Source: Siphonodentalium dalli (taxonomy: Eukaryota > Mollusca > Scaphopoda > Gadilida > Siphonodentaliidae). From it: a stretch of 64,000 nucleotides of DNA. Both the position numbers and the translations under genes were made by a program. The stretch is taken from contig CP136069.1 of assembly GCA_032622095.1 (NCBI GenBank), positions 157,655,043 through 157,719,042 of the forward strand, in the 5' to 3' direction. The number at the start of each line of letters is the position of its first letter. Within the stretch, counting starts at the first letter, position 1. This document shows, in pieces, positions 11,069-22,574 of the stretch. The notes under the pieces are model-generated. The model saw only the letters and a list, made by a program, of their open reading frames with translations, was not told the origin of the DNA and made no database searches.

Positions 11069-12052
11069 TTAAACCACTTTTTTTTACACAATTATAACTT
11101 ATCTCTCATATCGCGAGGGTGAACAGGTGTTGTTATAGTAATATAGCATACACAGGTTATAGAGGACACTAATTTCGCCTTCAAATAGATAGTTTGGAAT
11201 TCAAATGTTTTGAAAAAAAAACGCCTCCTTAGGGTGGATACACACATGCATGTAATCTCTGTAATTATCGTGTATTTGGCGTTTTACATGGATCATACAG
11301 ACAATGTAATATGTGTCCACTGACAACCCAATCATTGCCGAGTTGTTGACCGCACTGAGTTCTAGTTCCAATTAAGTCGGAATGTAGATAAGCCGCTATC
11401 TTGGTGCGAGTCGCCAGGAATAATTGTTCGTGGGATAATCCATATGGTGGACGTTCCATCTAAATAATTACCAGTCCTCTCTTGATATTTATAGCAGTGG
11501 TTGATCTGGCTTTCCCCGACGCAGGGGCTATATATGATCCCCGACTTGGGGCTATATATGATCCCGAAAGCTACCAGGCGGGGGTGGCTAACTCTGAGCT
11601 ATTTAAGTAAAACATATTATATTGTACCTTCTTGCTCAGATTATTCCGACCGATAGATTCAACTAAGTCCCTTAGCGATTGGAAGCTTTCGAGACCCCAC
11701 GCCAAACAAGCATCATGGTCGAACATGGTTCTATATCAAGCCTGTATATGCCAGACGTGTCGCTTCTGGTGTTCGTGCATCAATACAATGCCAGATAGCA
11801 CACAGACTTGACTAATTTCCGCACCTTTAAGAGAACAAATGTTTTGGACTGTCCTTAAATGACCTGATAGCAGACAGTTTGAATTCGCTTATCACTACTC
11901 ACATGTATGGCATGTTAACAATGAACCGCTCGCGCGCAGGTGATTAATGTTGTCAATTATTGGTGTGGCCATGTAAAATACATGTATTTTACATACAAAA
12001 ATTACATACATGTGTGTATCCACCCTTAAATGCATTTTTTTCTGATCTTCAG
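11069..12052. other. No recognisable gene; intron or upstream DNA of the lectin exon
   Basis: I searched the plus strand for the expected upstream CTLD exon (a Cys-x-x-x-Gly-Ala-His-Leu-like block ending in a phase 1 donor) and did not find it here. Two short repeats of GGGGCTATATATGATCCC occur at 11524-11565. Confidence 0.4.
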
Positions 12053-12270
12053 CCAACTACTTCACCCAAGGAGACGACATCGGCCATGATGAAACAATCA
12101 CCGACGACGCCGGAAATCTGATGACGTATTTCGTCTGGGGGCCAGGTGAACCTGATCCGGGGCTGCAGGATTGTCTTGCATTGTGGTGGGTGGATAGCAC
12201 ATGGAAACACGGAGGGTGGTCGTGTGTCAGCCCCACATTGATGAGCATCTGCCAAATGACAGCGTCGTAG
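12053..12270 (+). CDS. C-type lectin domain, C-terminal exon (partial gene)
   Basis: After a pyrimidine-rich acceptor (TTTTTTTCTGATCTTCAG) comes a 218-bp exon. It completes a codon with its first two bases and ends in TAG, so the upstream intron is phase 1. The translation has the second half of a C-type lectin fold: YFTQGDD, then TYFVWGPGEPD, QDCLALWW, and GGWSCVSPTLMSIC close to the end. In the family the EPN/QPD loop sets sugar specificity and a WND motif completes the calcium site. Here the loop reads EPD and WND is not intact, so classical calcium-dependent sugar binding is doubtful. The exon aligns end to end with the minus-strand lectin exon at 31761-31975, with the same intron phase and a similar length. 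The exon for the first half of the domain and any signal peptide are not found in the window. Confidence 0.8.
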
Positions 12271-12287
12271 AACTAATTGACGAGTTC

Positions 12288-12620
12288 AATCCAGGGACGT
12301 GGCTAGGGGATCTCCGTTTAGCGAGGGTGTCGTACTTAAAATTTTAACTGCACCTCTTGAATTCTGACCAAATCTTCTGGGAAATTTCCATATGCACCCC
12401 TTTGTTTGGAATTAAATTAAAAAAATATTTTCCAACCTGACAACTTCCATGGTTGCAAATTTTACCGTAGAAAGGTAGGAAAATATTTAACTTTTGGTCT
12501 AAAATCAGCAAATTGAATTAAATACGAGAAGTTTTAAAAATAACTATTTAAGATATTGACCAAAGGTGGTGGATATCCCAACCCACACAAATGTCGCCAC
12601 GTCTCTGATTGAACACATGC
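12288..12620. repeat. Dispersed repeat family C (GGGACGTGGCTAGGGGATC)
   Basis: Starts AGGGACGTGGCTAGGGGATC and continues into a segment about GCACCCCT. Related starts occur at 20459 (AGGGACGCGGCTAGATGATC) and 30448 (GGGGCGTGGCTAGAGGATC). Such GTGGCTAG starts are common at the ends of animal DNA transposons, but no matching opposite terminus was found. Confidence 0.45.
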
Positions 12621-13099
12621 TCATCAACCGCCACATCTCTAATTGGCAGATGATAAATGCTCAATCCAGATTCATAACATATGTACATTCATAGCAGAAA
12701 GGATAAAGTTGCTACGAATCTGGCTGTTGGTCCAATCGGCCCCAATGCTCGAAATTCGGAAATTTGATGTCTCAATTTGTACCTCACTGAAGTAAAAAAA
12801 TATACTTTCATCTCAAGGTAGACACAAAAGCTTGGTGAATGATTCAGAATGAACATTACTATCTGATCTCACTTCTGTTTTTGTATATTTATATACATAT
12901 AGTATCTTGTAGAATAGACTGGTTCCTGGTTCACAATAACAAAACGTATAGGTATAGATAATAGATAAGTTTATTGACAATTACACACACACGGGGCCGA
13001 TGTCACAACATAAATAACAATAAATATATATATGATACAATAAGTATACACAATTGTAATCAGAATTAAAATGGATTTTTTTTTTATATGATCATTTCT
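12621..13099. other. No recognisable gene
   Basis: AT-rich with short microsatellite-like TATA runs (for example 13025-13035). No coding or RNA signal is seen. Confidence 0.35.
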
Positions 13100-14330
13100 G
13101 TTATAACATGTCCAACCTGTTTTCAACCGATGCATGGTAATTACCGACCCAATTGTTGACCGAAAGTAGAAAATTATATATGTTGGTCTACAAATAACAT
13201 TCACACCAATTACTGGTTGGAATTTAGAACAATTCGAACAATTTCCAGATATAAATGGTGTATGATTTCCAACTAGTGTTGTGGGAGGCAATTATTTACA
13301 ATTTGAACATTTATACCAATTTAATAATCGCCACGCCCCTGTCTACAAGATATTCGGCGGAATTGCATGTAGTCATGATATAGAAATTTATCTTAGAATT
13401 TAATATATGCTTAATCTTTCTAACTGGTCCCCCTTAAGCTGGAAAGTTTCCAAATGAAGGCCATTTAAGACCAAACTGTTGACCAAAAGTAGAAAAAATA
13501 TATTCCTGTTGGTCTACAATTTGTTTTTACCCACTAACTTCTGGTTATAAATTAAAACAAAGAGAACAATTTCGAGCTGTATGGTGTAAACTTTCCAACT
13601 ATTATGTTGTGTCAGGCAAGATATTTCCAATTTGAACATTTTAAACAAACCACCCTGACTATATACAACATAATGGCGAGGAAGTTATATGAAGTCATGT
13701 TATAGAGATCTTCAACATAGAATTTAACACTGCGCCACCCCCCCCCCGACGGAAACTTCCATTTGAACCACGCCATTGGGTTGCAATTATCTAATTACTG
13801 GCTCATTCCAACTGTTAAACATTTCTGATATAACACCTTCTTCCGAATGGTTTATGGGCATCAGATAAGTCTAACATCACTTGGTCATGAAATTATATAT
13901 CAATAAATGTATATATATTGTGCATGGTAAATATAAAGATCGATTAGTTCACTCATGTGCGGGAAGTTGATAACATTCCAATGCACTTTTTTTTTACTCA
14001 AGTGGCTCGAGTGTCCCCATCGGCGGTTTTCAACTTAGAATTTTAGTAAGGTCCCACGAAACAAAACACATTCCCCTCTCCAGGATATTTCATGCCCCGT
14101 TCGGCCGAAAGGTTTTACCTTTTATCATAGATTTTCCAACGGCTACAGTTGTTAAACATGACAAATTCCAACTGATGGTTATTTAAATAAAATCTTTACA
14201 ACAAAAGTTGAAAACTATCTGGAAATTTGGTCTAAAACAACATATTGCAGATTATATATTCTTTGAAAAAACTATCAAACCGATTTCAACCTATATTTGG
14301 TTAAAACTGGAGGGATATGTGAGACCCGCA
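13100..14330. repeat. Diverged tandem repeat block
   Basis: Imperfect repeats share blocks such as CCAACTAGTGTTGTG, AATTTGAACATTT and ATTGTTGACCGAAAGTAGAAA (13150, 13230, 13480, 13600). The spacing is roughly 350 bp. Divergence is high, so unit borders are uncertain. A C homopolymer lies at 13738-13747. Confidence 0.45.
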
Positions 14331-14728
14331 ACTCTTTAAACACGTTCCTGGTGTCTTGGTACACACCACGTCTATGTATTAATGTATCTAACATTTTAGA
14401 GCCCGTGATGTGGACAGTGCCTACATAACGCTGACCTTACCCAATCCCGCTAATTGGACACAGCGCTGTGGTTTGATTACCTAATTACCGGCCAGTGCAT
14501 TGTGTGCTACATCACTAATTAGTCTATCTAAATGACTTGTTATCATTCTGTATGAAATGTTTTAACAACTATAATCATTTAATGGTGTGTTTAATCATGT
14601 GTGTGACAGGATCTATGTTTAAAATCAATAATTAGAATAAATAAAGCAATTACTATCCTCTATTTACTGTGATGTTTTTTGTGTGTAATTTAGTTAATAG
14701 ACTGTGTCACATCAATATTTTATCTCAT

Positions 14729-15180
14729 TGGCTGCGGACACACGCACCACAGTAGCGATGGCAAAGTAGGTGTGACAATTTATTATGGTGGAGTTTGGTG
14801 ACAATTGGTCATCATAATTCTGTGCCGTTGATAGTCATGTCGCCCGCTGACTGGACCAATTAACCCATTGCGTTTCACCAAGGCTGATCTCTGCTCATTA
14901 CGTTTTGCTACTTTGTATTCTCTACGATATATATAATTGCACGATCGATCGTCCATAATTATGTTTGACCGTGGCAATCCCTCGTGAACTATACAAGGAC
15001 CCAAACCAGAAAAAAGGCTGATTATAACGAACTTTGGAAGACTCATTGTGCGAATATGAAGCGGGCGACATGGATAGCTATGGCATATTCATTTTGACAA
15101 ACAATTGTCACCAAACTCCACCATAGTACATTGTCACACCTACTGTGCCATCGCTACTGTGGTATGTGTGTCCGCAGCCA
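14729..15180. mobile_element. MITE with about 80-bp inverted ends
   Basis: The left end, TGGCTGCGGACACACGCACC, runs through CAGTAGCGATGGC and GTGTGACAAT to GGTGGAGTTTGGTGACAATTG. The right end is its reverse complement. The size is about 452 bp. No coding capacity is seen. The target duplication is not clear. Confidence 0.75.
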
Positions 15181-15569
15181 TTGACTTATTACACTGTGTT
15201 GTGAACTGGTTTGTCGACTTTAAGCATTTAATAGTATATTTTTAAACATTTAATGGTATATTTTAAAAGGTCAAAACGTGTTATTTCGACAGATATCTGT
15301 CGTGCGGTAGATTACTATGGCAGATGTCTCAAGAATTGGCGTCGCTTGTGCTTTCATTCGACATGGTAATGGCACAAATCGACACTGTGTCAATTTAAAA
15401 ACCAACCCCTGGTTTTCCGATAAAAAACACGTTCAAAAATGAGTCAATGTCCTGTTATTTCTACTGGATATATGTTGCAACACTAATTTGTCTGCCTGTA
15501 TCCGAAACCTACCTAGTGAATGTGCGCTGCAGTTTGCGACCTGAGTTCTAACTTGTCCTATGTGACAGG
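15181..15569. other. No recognisable gene
   Basis: AT-rich sequence with a short doublet of AGCATTTAATAGTATATTTT/AACATTTAATGGTATATTTT (15225-15265). Nothing else is recognised. Confidence 0.35.
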
Positions 15570-15890
15570 TTGGTACGAAACGTCCGTTTTATACTCACTG
15601 GGACCGCAATTCCAAGCAGTATCCGATGCGCTTACCCCAGATACGTTATCTTGATTCTATGCGAAGAAAAATACGATTCCTGTTTTTCCGTTGTGCCCGA
15701 AAGTAGGATTATTTCAGTTCCATTATATCATATTTATTCCATGTGTTCGTTACAAAACGTTCTATCGGTTCTATATGTTTACTTAACGAATAACAGCGTT
15801 TCCATTTTTGTACTTTGTTGCCAAACAGCCAGTGCCAGTTTGTTCCATCTGTTAAAAAAGATACATATATACGCACTTGGAACAAATTGA
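15570..15890 (+). CDS. Possible coding segment, Cys-containing, unknown
   Basis: A 106-codon open frame with protein-like codon use, several cysteines and hydrophobic stretches (RYVILILC, VSIFVLCC), ending in TGA. It begins at TTG just after a CAG/GT-like boundary, so if coding it would be part of a spliced gene. No domain is recognised, and it may be a chance frame. Confidence 0.2.
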   Translation: MVRNVRFILTGTAIPSSIRCAYPRYVILILCEEKYDSCFSVVPESRIISVPLYHIYSMCSLQNVLSVLYVYLTNNSVSIFVLCCQTASASLFHLLKKIHIYALGTN

Positions 15891-16489
15891 ACCCGAATTA
15901 TGTGACGTTAGGTCACACCGTAACCATTGGTTTTGCTGTTAATTGTGTTGGGTATATACTTGTTGCTATAATACATAGAATAATGTGGATTTTAAAGTAT
16001 GTCGTGGCGCCTAAATGCTTATGCGAGGTTCCTACTGGGGAAATACCAAAATACCAATATAGACTGGTATTGTCTATATTAGTATTTTAGTATTCCCCCT
16101 GTGTGTTTAGGGGGCTCAACTTTTTTGTCAGAATTATATTAACAAACGTGTAACACAATAAGTGTTATTTGCAGAATATTGATCTATGTTTGTCGTATAT
16201 GCCCATAGATATGGCCTGATACATTCAAAACACCCTACATTTGGTGTAATTCGGGTACACATATGAAAAATACAATATTTGCCCACTTTTTCCAAAAAGT
16301 TCCAGAAATCTTAAACTTGCAATACTTTCTGGGCTACCGATCGTGGCCCGCTGATCCATACGAATGCTCAACCATATGATAACTATCTATACACACTGAG
16401 ACAAACAATCGGTTCAATGTGACTAACTTAGGGTTAGAAACAACCGTTTTGAGTCACTTTAACTAACCCACACCTTTCAGTGGAGCACT

Positions 16490-16645
16490 GTGACTGTTTT
16501 TTTAATTTTTTTTATCTATTTGTTGTTTGTTTTTAATTATTTTTCAATTTATTTTTTTATTATTTTTTATTAAATTTAATTATTTTTAATTTTTTAATTA
16601 TTTATATTAAATTTTTTATTTAATTTGTTTATTTTTTGGTTTTGA
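16490..16645. repeat. AT-rich low-complexity tract
   Basis: Nearly pure A/T with repeated TTTTTAATT and TATTTATT blocks. No gene is present. Confidence 0.8.
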
Positions 16646-17023
16646 TACTCATAATACATGAGCAGGGGGATGTTCGTATCCCGGTCCCGCAGTAGAGATA
16701 CCCCTGTCTTGGACTCCGGTAGTGGAAACTTTACTTCTGTGATCCACACAAAGCTCTGGCTAACTGGCTCTGTGACTAACATTGTGGTCCTAGAATTGAA
16801 AGAATGTGGTGGGAGTATATAATGGCATATATCAGAACTTCGCCCCCGCACATATACATTATTTGGATAAAATGTTCTTATTTCATAAACACAACAAACA
16901 TCTCGAAAAAAATGAACCATTTAAACAGACTTACATGAATATATAAAAATATTGTTACAACAGTATTGGAATCTGTCATTGATAGCCTGTCTTGCTTTCA
17001 ACTCGGTCTGATTCTGGCTAATA

Positions 17024-17462
17024 TCTCTATATATAAGAGAGTAGGATCTGTCTGTCTAGAGCTGTCTCTCCGTCTGTCCGGAGTTCTCTCCCAGACCCCT
17101 GGGCCGTTTTCAACCAAATTTGGTGTGGTGACGCGGGTTACCCTGGCGGAGGTAATAATAAGCTCACTATGGACCTATTTCAGAATCAAATAAGTCGATT
17201 TTGAACTAATATCGGGTGTGGTGACTCGTGGTACCATGGCAGATGTTATAACAACGGCGTTAGTTTTTCAAAGGTATTGATTTAAACAAATGTAATTAAA
17301 TACAAATACATTTTTTTTTAAATAAGCTCACTATGGGTCTCTTTCAGAATCAAATAAGTTAAGTAAATTAAGAGGTAGGATCCACTGTCATGTGCGCGAA
17401 GATCACACAGGGGCCGCAGGCTCATTCGACGCTTAATAAAGGCTACATTTGGGAGCTCTTTC
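17024..17462 (+). repeat. Dispersed repeat family A, copy 2
   Basis: Shares with 7028-7380 the start TCTATATATAAGAGAGTAGG, the core TTCAACCAAATTTGGTGTGG, the block GGTACCATGGC and the ending TTCGACGCTTAATAAAGGCT. It carries an internal near-duplicate of the GGTGTGGTGAC block (17123 and 17215). Confidence 0.5.
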
Positions 17463-17721
17463 AGTTAGTCTTAATATATTTTCCTAAACATTTTATATAA
17501 AAATATAAATTGTATCCCCACTCTCAAGATGTTATCCTACTCGCAGCAGTCATTCAGTGTCACTGTGCATTATTATAAAATAAATGTTTTGTAATTTTAA
17601 GAACATATTAGGCCTAACCGTGTTCTATTGTGGTCTTGGCCATAACAAACTGGTATCGAAAGTATAATAAACACAACTGTTAACTGTTGTTTGTAATGTA
17701 CGGGGTTTCTCCTCTTGTGTG

Positions 17722-18000
17722 ATGCAAGGATTATTTTCACTCGCCTATCGCTTCGTAAAAATAATTATCCGCAATCACTCAAGGAGAAAAACTGTACGCT
17801 ACTCAGAACAGTTAACTACTGTCTATATCTGGTTGTCTGCCTTTGTCATTTTGACTATGCTGTTAGTCATCCTGGGGAGAAACTTTCTACTATCATACGT
17901 TAGTCATACTGAACAACAAATTTTCGTCAGTGCATGGTACACGTTGCAAGTACTTATTGTTTTACTATGCATTAATCCAGAAGCTATAACAGAGATGTAA
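17722..18000 (+). CDS. Small protein with two predicted membrane segments (terminal exon or short gene)
   Basis: From ATG 17722 the frame gives 92 residues. A basic stretch (FVKIIIRNHSRRKTVR) precedes a hydrophobic segment (VYIWLSAFVILTMLLVIL), a short polar loop, and a second hydrophobic segment (AWYTLQVLIVLLCINPEAI) shortly before TAA. A basic segment, a helix, a loop, then a helix ending in Asn-Pro is the layout of helices 6-7 of rhodopsin-like GPCRs. The likeness is weak: there is no FxxCWxP, and NPEAI stands in place of NPxxY. The frame stays open upstream of the ATG, so it may be the last exon of a longer gene; GATGCAAG could be an acceptor. An AATAAA signal about 100 bp after the stop supports a real transcript end. 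It could also be an unrelated two-helix protein. Confidence 0.4.
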   Translation: MQGLFSLAYRFVKIIIRNHSRRKTVRYSEQLTTVYIWLSAFVILTMLLVILGRNFLLSYVSHTEQQIFVSAWYTLQVLIVLLCINPEAITEM

Positions 18001-18097
18001 TTGCGCACTAGCTATTTATAGATACACACCACGTTTGAGCAGAAATTTGCCATGTTCAATATTATGCTAACTAATTGGTGCTTTTATCATATAAGAC

Positions 18098-18103
18098 AAT
18101 AAA
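18098..18103 (+). promoter_or_regulatory. Polyadenylation signal AATAAA
   Basis: A canonical AATAAA lies 98 bases after the stop codon of the 17722-18000 frame, on the same strand, followed by a GT-rich stretch. In an AT-rich genome this hexamer is common, so the support is moderate. Confidence 0.4.
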
Positions 18104-18184
18104 GATATTGTTACTGGCCGGGATCGGTAGTTTATACATGCAGTGTGCGGTCTCTCCTCCACACTAAAACTGACAGCGTCTTAA

Positions 18185-18342
18185 CCCTTTGTTGACTGGA
18201 GCTTCCTGATTTTTTTCGAAAACCCTGTGCCAATGCATTCTCCTATATATGCGATTCGACCATAGGGAGCTAGCCAAGCATTCTTTTATATATGCGAGGC
18301 TCCCTTTAATGCTGTACCAGCGTAGCTCCCACCATGAAAGGG
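18185..18342. mobile_element. Short TTAA-type MITE with degenerate palindrome
   Basis: Left TTAA (18181-18184) then CCCTTTGTTGACTGGAGC. The right end reads GCTCCCACCATGAAAGGG then TCAA, a mutated target copy. Inside are two damaged halves of the 69-nt palindrome (CCAATGCATTCTCCTATATA and AAGCATTCTTTTATATATGC). At 158 bp it is the smallest family member in the window. Confidence 0.65.
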
Positions 18343-18903
18343 TCAATACCAATTATGTCACCAATTATGATGATGCGATCGCCTTGTTCTGCCACACGAA
18401 ATCATATACTTCTCTGCATGCATTATGTTTTCGAATATAAAACCAAACAGCATAATTTTGCCTATTTTCATAGAAACTGCAAGTATACATTATATATACA
18501 TACGTAAAATTATTGTAGCATATAATATATACTTCGCGGTTTTATCTATCTGTTTGTGTATATCGAATATAACATGTCATGCAAGTGGGTTCATTCATAT
18601 GCCCGGTTAATGATACATGTGTATCTGGTATATATGCACGGTATGTGTATATAAGTACGTCTGCACTGACATGCATCACGGATACCGACCACATTTGATC
18701 AAACAAATTTGTCGCCGATTTCCATAAAATTGGTACCATTCGAGTCATGGATGGGGGAGGGAGGGGTACACAAGTTGATAAGCAATACTTGCAATTGATT
18801 TTCGCCTGCCATTGATCCAGTTGTAGTCTGAACGTATCAAACTGTTACTTGCATTCTTTTATTTCGATAATTAATACCAACAGCGTGCGATATATATAAG
18901 CAC

Positions 18904-19088
18904 CTGGGACGAATTCTTGAATATATTGTCTGTATGTGTTCATAGCCTTAACGATGAGACTATAGGCTGCTTCGGCCTCATCGCCACATTTATTCATAAT
19001 CACATATATCGACTGGCAAGTGTCGCTTTTCATTGATCCAGCAGGAAGAGGACTTTTGATGTTCATTTGCAAAACGTTGAATGAAGTA
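18904..19088 (-). CDS. Possible internal exon, unknown protein
   Basis: An open 185-bp segment between an acceptor-like site (TTTGTCGTGTTGAG) and a donor (CCCAG then GTGCTT). Codon use is protein-like and the translation is helix-prone (KCGDEAEAAYSLIVKAMNTY). No domain is recognised and the neighbouring exons were not found. Confidence 0.25.
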
Positions 19089-19105
19089 CTCAACACGACA
19101 AACAC

Positions 19106-20458
19106 AAAGGGCGTTTACTATCCAAAACATACCTGTTGTTTAGTGATATTGTACATCTGAGAATGGTGCCCTTTTGTTGTCCCGGGATATCGTCAGAGAT
19201 CAGAATGGGAGAGTGGTCCAAAATTAGCCTTTGGTTTATCCAACAACGTTCTATAGAAATTAACTTTCTATATAGGAAAGACCATACTGCTTATCGAAGC
19301 TCTCCAGATCTACCTGGATAATGGCTGTGTCAGGAATAGACTAGAACATTAAACCTTGAAATTTGCGAAACATAATGGCAATTAAAATTTCGAGAAGGAT
19401 GTAGCCGTCACTTCTTTTGCAAAGAAAACTGGCTAATATTGACCACTTTTACACACTAGTTGGTTCGTCGTTATAATATCCAAACCAGGACTGACAACTC
19501 ACGAACTCTTACATCTTTGACGAATATTACACGTCATGGGCATTCATGTATGCATCCAATAGCGTCCAATTAAAACATTAACGTAAAACGAATTTGGTGG
19601 CATAAGGTAATATATATATGCTTGGTAGAGTCTAGTATGATTGCCATTTCCAAAGGTTTATAATAATGATGACTAGTACACTTGAATAAATAATGCAGTC
19701 ATGAGATTGAGTATCCATGAATGCCATGCAAAATTTGTAGTCCAAGCAATATGTAGTTCTACCTAAAATAATTCTTCCCAGACAATCGTAAGTGTGAAAT
19801 ACACACTTGCGATGTATGGTGCATCTACAGGGAGAACTCATAGCATATTAAATGGTACTAGAATGCTGACAAGTATATGAATCAGAACCGGTCCTTTGTT
19901 TCAAGTAGCTGTAATATTCATAAACATGTTCATTGGCGTGCGATTGCCATGACAGTGTCGCATCGCACAATGTCATTAATTGCTTGTGAAATGAAAGTGC
20001 ACAATGAAAAAAAAAATCATATCATGAACATTACCTGCGTCGGGAGTTAAGTATCAATTTCAGTGTTTCTTGCTATAAGAATGGATTCGCCATCCTGCCA
20101 ATGATCGAGTTCGAATATTCTATACCTATTGGCAAAGGTATACCTAAATGTATAACAGGCATGTGCCATGCAATATGCTATTTAGTTTATTTGAATTGAA
20201 ACCAATGTTCTCACTCTGTATCTCACTATACGACGATGAGTTATTCAGTAAATTTAATTTAATTGGTCTGCTGTGAAAGAGGAATTTTTACGAAATACGC
20301 TGACATTATTTTGCGTTTTTTTTTGGCTGAAATTTACTATGGGCCACTTAACTCCAAATGCACACTTTTAGCATTGAATCGGCGGATCTATTGCATATTT
20401 ATTGGTCTGAGACCCCAAAATAAGGCAGGGAGCGATTGAATAAAGTGACTCGCAATTT
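19106..20458. other. No recognisable gene
   Basis: AT-rich sequence without a supported exon, RNA gene or clear repeat border. Confidence 0.35.
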
Positions 20459-20901
20459 CAGGGACGCGGCTAGATGATCTCCGCTTCCAACTGCACACCC
20501 TCCTCATAGCAGACTGAAAGTTTCAGAAAAATCTAATTTGCAACCCAACCCGCAAGTCACCAAGGAGAGGTCTATGCACCAGTCATTAACCAACAATTCT
20601 GAAATTTGAACATGGCCAGATGTCCAGCATATACGTGAACATGTTCCTTGTAGTGAACCCGGAGCATGTAGACACTGCCCGTATAATTCGTTACATCTTC
20701 CCAAAGTTTCATCGCAATCGGATTACCAGATCAGATCTAAAGATATCCTCGAAACATATCAGGGGGGGACTTACATTTTAGGCACTTATATGTCAAGGGA
20801 ATAACAAACACTTATTTATAGAAATACAACATTTATTAACAACGAATGAATCAAAACATCGATCGAGGACCTGTAGTAAGAAAATCTTCATATTTCTATC
20901 A

Positions 20902-21003
20902 GGGACCCGTGACTCAGTAGGTAAAGTTTTGTGGCGCATTATCGGCCAACATAAGACATAAGCCGTGTGCCGATTGCGATCCTAAATCTAATCTAATCTA
21001 ATT
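20902..21003 (+). mobile_element. tRNA-derived SINE
   Basis: GGGACCCGTGACTCAGTAGG resembles a tRNA acceptor stem plus box A. GCCGATTGCGATCC about 60 bp on resembles box B, and the copy ends in a short pentanucleotide tail of repeated TAATC. This is the head-to-tail structure of a tRNA-derived SINE with internal RNA polymerase III promoter. Drift in box B suggests an old copy. Confidence 0.6.
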
Positions 21004-21259
21004 GGTTCTATGCCAGATCAGCGCATATGTTATGTGTACATTGTAAATAAAATTGTCATATATCGCAGATTTTTACTGATATTGCCGATGTACTTTCTTC
21101 TCCGTTTGCTAAAATTATAAACTAAGACTGAGGCATGGATACACGAATACAAACTTAGTCTGATGATGCCCTGGATCGGGCACCCCCATCGCATGTGTGT
21201 AATCGGCGTTTATCGGGCTTAGATCCAGCTTTTATATCGCTTGGTAGCTTTTTTGAAGC

Positions 21260-21800
21260 CATGATGCACTATCCACTTTATTGATACAGCAAGTCTTCTC
21301 AGTCCACAACAGTTTGAGACATCTGTCGGGTTGATGCTGTTGCGGAACGAGTCCCTTCCCGCTACTCTTCTATTACAGACTTAATTGAAAACACGAATAT
21401 CTACTACAGTTTCACGTGGAGCCAGGACAATCACGTGAGCAACTGAATGTGATTAATCACCATACAAAAGGATATATCATGTACCCTGATAGAAAAAGGT
21501 AAAGTGATGACACGATATATCTTGTTACTTTGACATTTAACTGACATCTGATATACGCATGTTTGATATCATAATTCTTGGGAAAGGCTGCCCTCGGTTC
21601 GTATACGTAAAGCGTCCATTTCACATAAGCCCAAGTCATAAAAGCAAGATAACTCCCGTCTCCGATTATGGGCGTAAAGTCTGTGATAGAAGAGTAACGG
21701 GACGGGACTTGGCTCAAAACAGCATCAACTCAACTGATATACAAAGCTGTTGTGGACCGAGAATACTTGGTCTACTTTATCGACTGAGCCATCGGAGGCC
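21260..21800. repeat. Diverged inverted repeat (old MITE)
   Basis: The block CAGTCCACAACAGTTTGAG, through GGGTTGATGCTGTT to CGCTACTCTTCTATTACAGAC (about 21285-21395), recurs inverted at about 21655-21775. The arms extend outwards with lower identity. The coding-looking minus-strand frame over 21560-21717 lies across one arm and is discounted. Confidence 0.6.
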
Positions 21801-22199
21801 ATGTTCTATTTAATAATGACTGGTCCCTAACACAGAGTTAGACATAACAGTAAAGCACATATAGTCTTACATGTATATAGATGTACTTTTATTGTTATGA
21901 CTAATGTTGTGTCAGCGACCTCTGCAAAGGACGGCAATGTTCTCGATGATTGTGATGTTGATGCGGGAGTTGAAATAATATATCGGAATATATCGGATGG
22001 TGGGTATGTAACCTTTCCAGAAAATAAGATTATATTAAACTGTATACAACCCCTCGAGCGATTAATACAGAACATATGATTAAATATCAACACAATCAAT
22101 ATTATATGTATATGATATATAGAACCACATAAGGATGATGCTGAAACAAGAGTGTCCAAGTTGACTGGTTCCATGAGAAGTTGAGAACTAATAGTATAT

Positions 22200-22570
22200 C
22201 CCTTTACCCAACAAACCGGCCAAAACCGGCCAAATAAAGCTTCAACAGCCTAAAATATCTTCGGTCTGTCTCAATAAAACCATACAAATATGGATATCAT
22301 TGGAACCGGCTCATTGACCACATTGTGATGGTTACAGTTATGCCCTGTGCCAATGCATTCTCTTATATATGCGAGTCGACCATAGGTCGCCTCGCATATA
22401 TAAGAGAATGCATTGGCCTAAAAAAAAAAAAAAATCTTACATTCTTTAACAATTTTATAATTTTTAATGTGTTAAGCCAATGCATTCTCTTATATATGCG
22501 AGGCGACCTATGGTCGACTCGCATATATAAGAGAATGCATTGGCACAGGGCCCTTCTGTTGGGTAAAGGG
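22200..22570 (-). mobile_element. TTAA-type palindrome MITE (complete)
   Basis: The ends are CCCTTTACCCAACA and TGTTGGGTAAAGGG. The right flank is TTAA (22571-22574); the left flank reads ATAT, so the target copy is mutated or lost. Two 69-nt palindromes (22349-22417 and 22476-22544) lie in opposite orientation around an A/T-rich spacer. The block AACCGGTTCC-like to CAATAAAACCATAC is shared, inverted, with 25738-26193 and 39242-39616. Confidence 0.85.
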
Positions 22571-22574
22571 TTAA

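Noticed and set aside
20504-20704. Cysteine-containing minus-strand frame
   Set aside because: Sits in a dispersed-repeat stretch (family C start at 20459) and two frames are open at once. There is no domain or splice support.
21457-21717. Coding-looking minus-strand frame
   Set aside because: Lies on one arm of a diverged inverted repeat (21260-21800), and the other arm carries the same bases. More likely MITE sequence.
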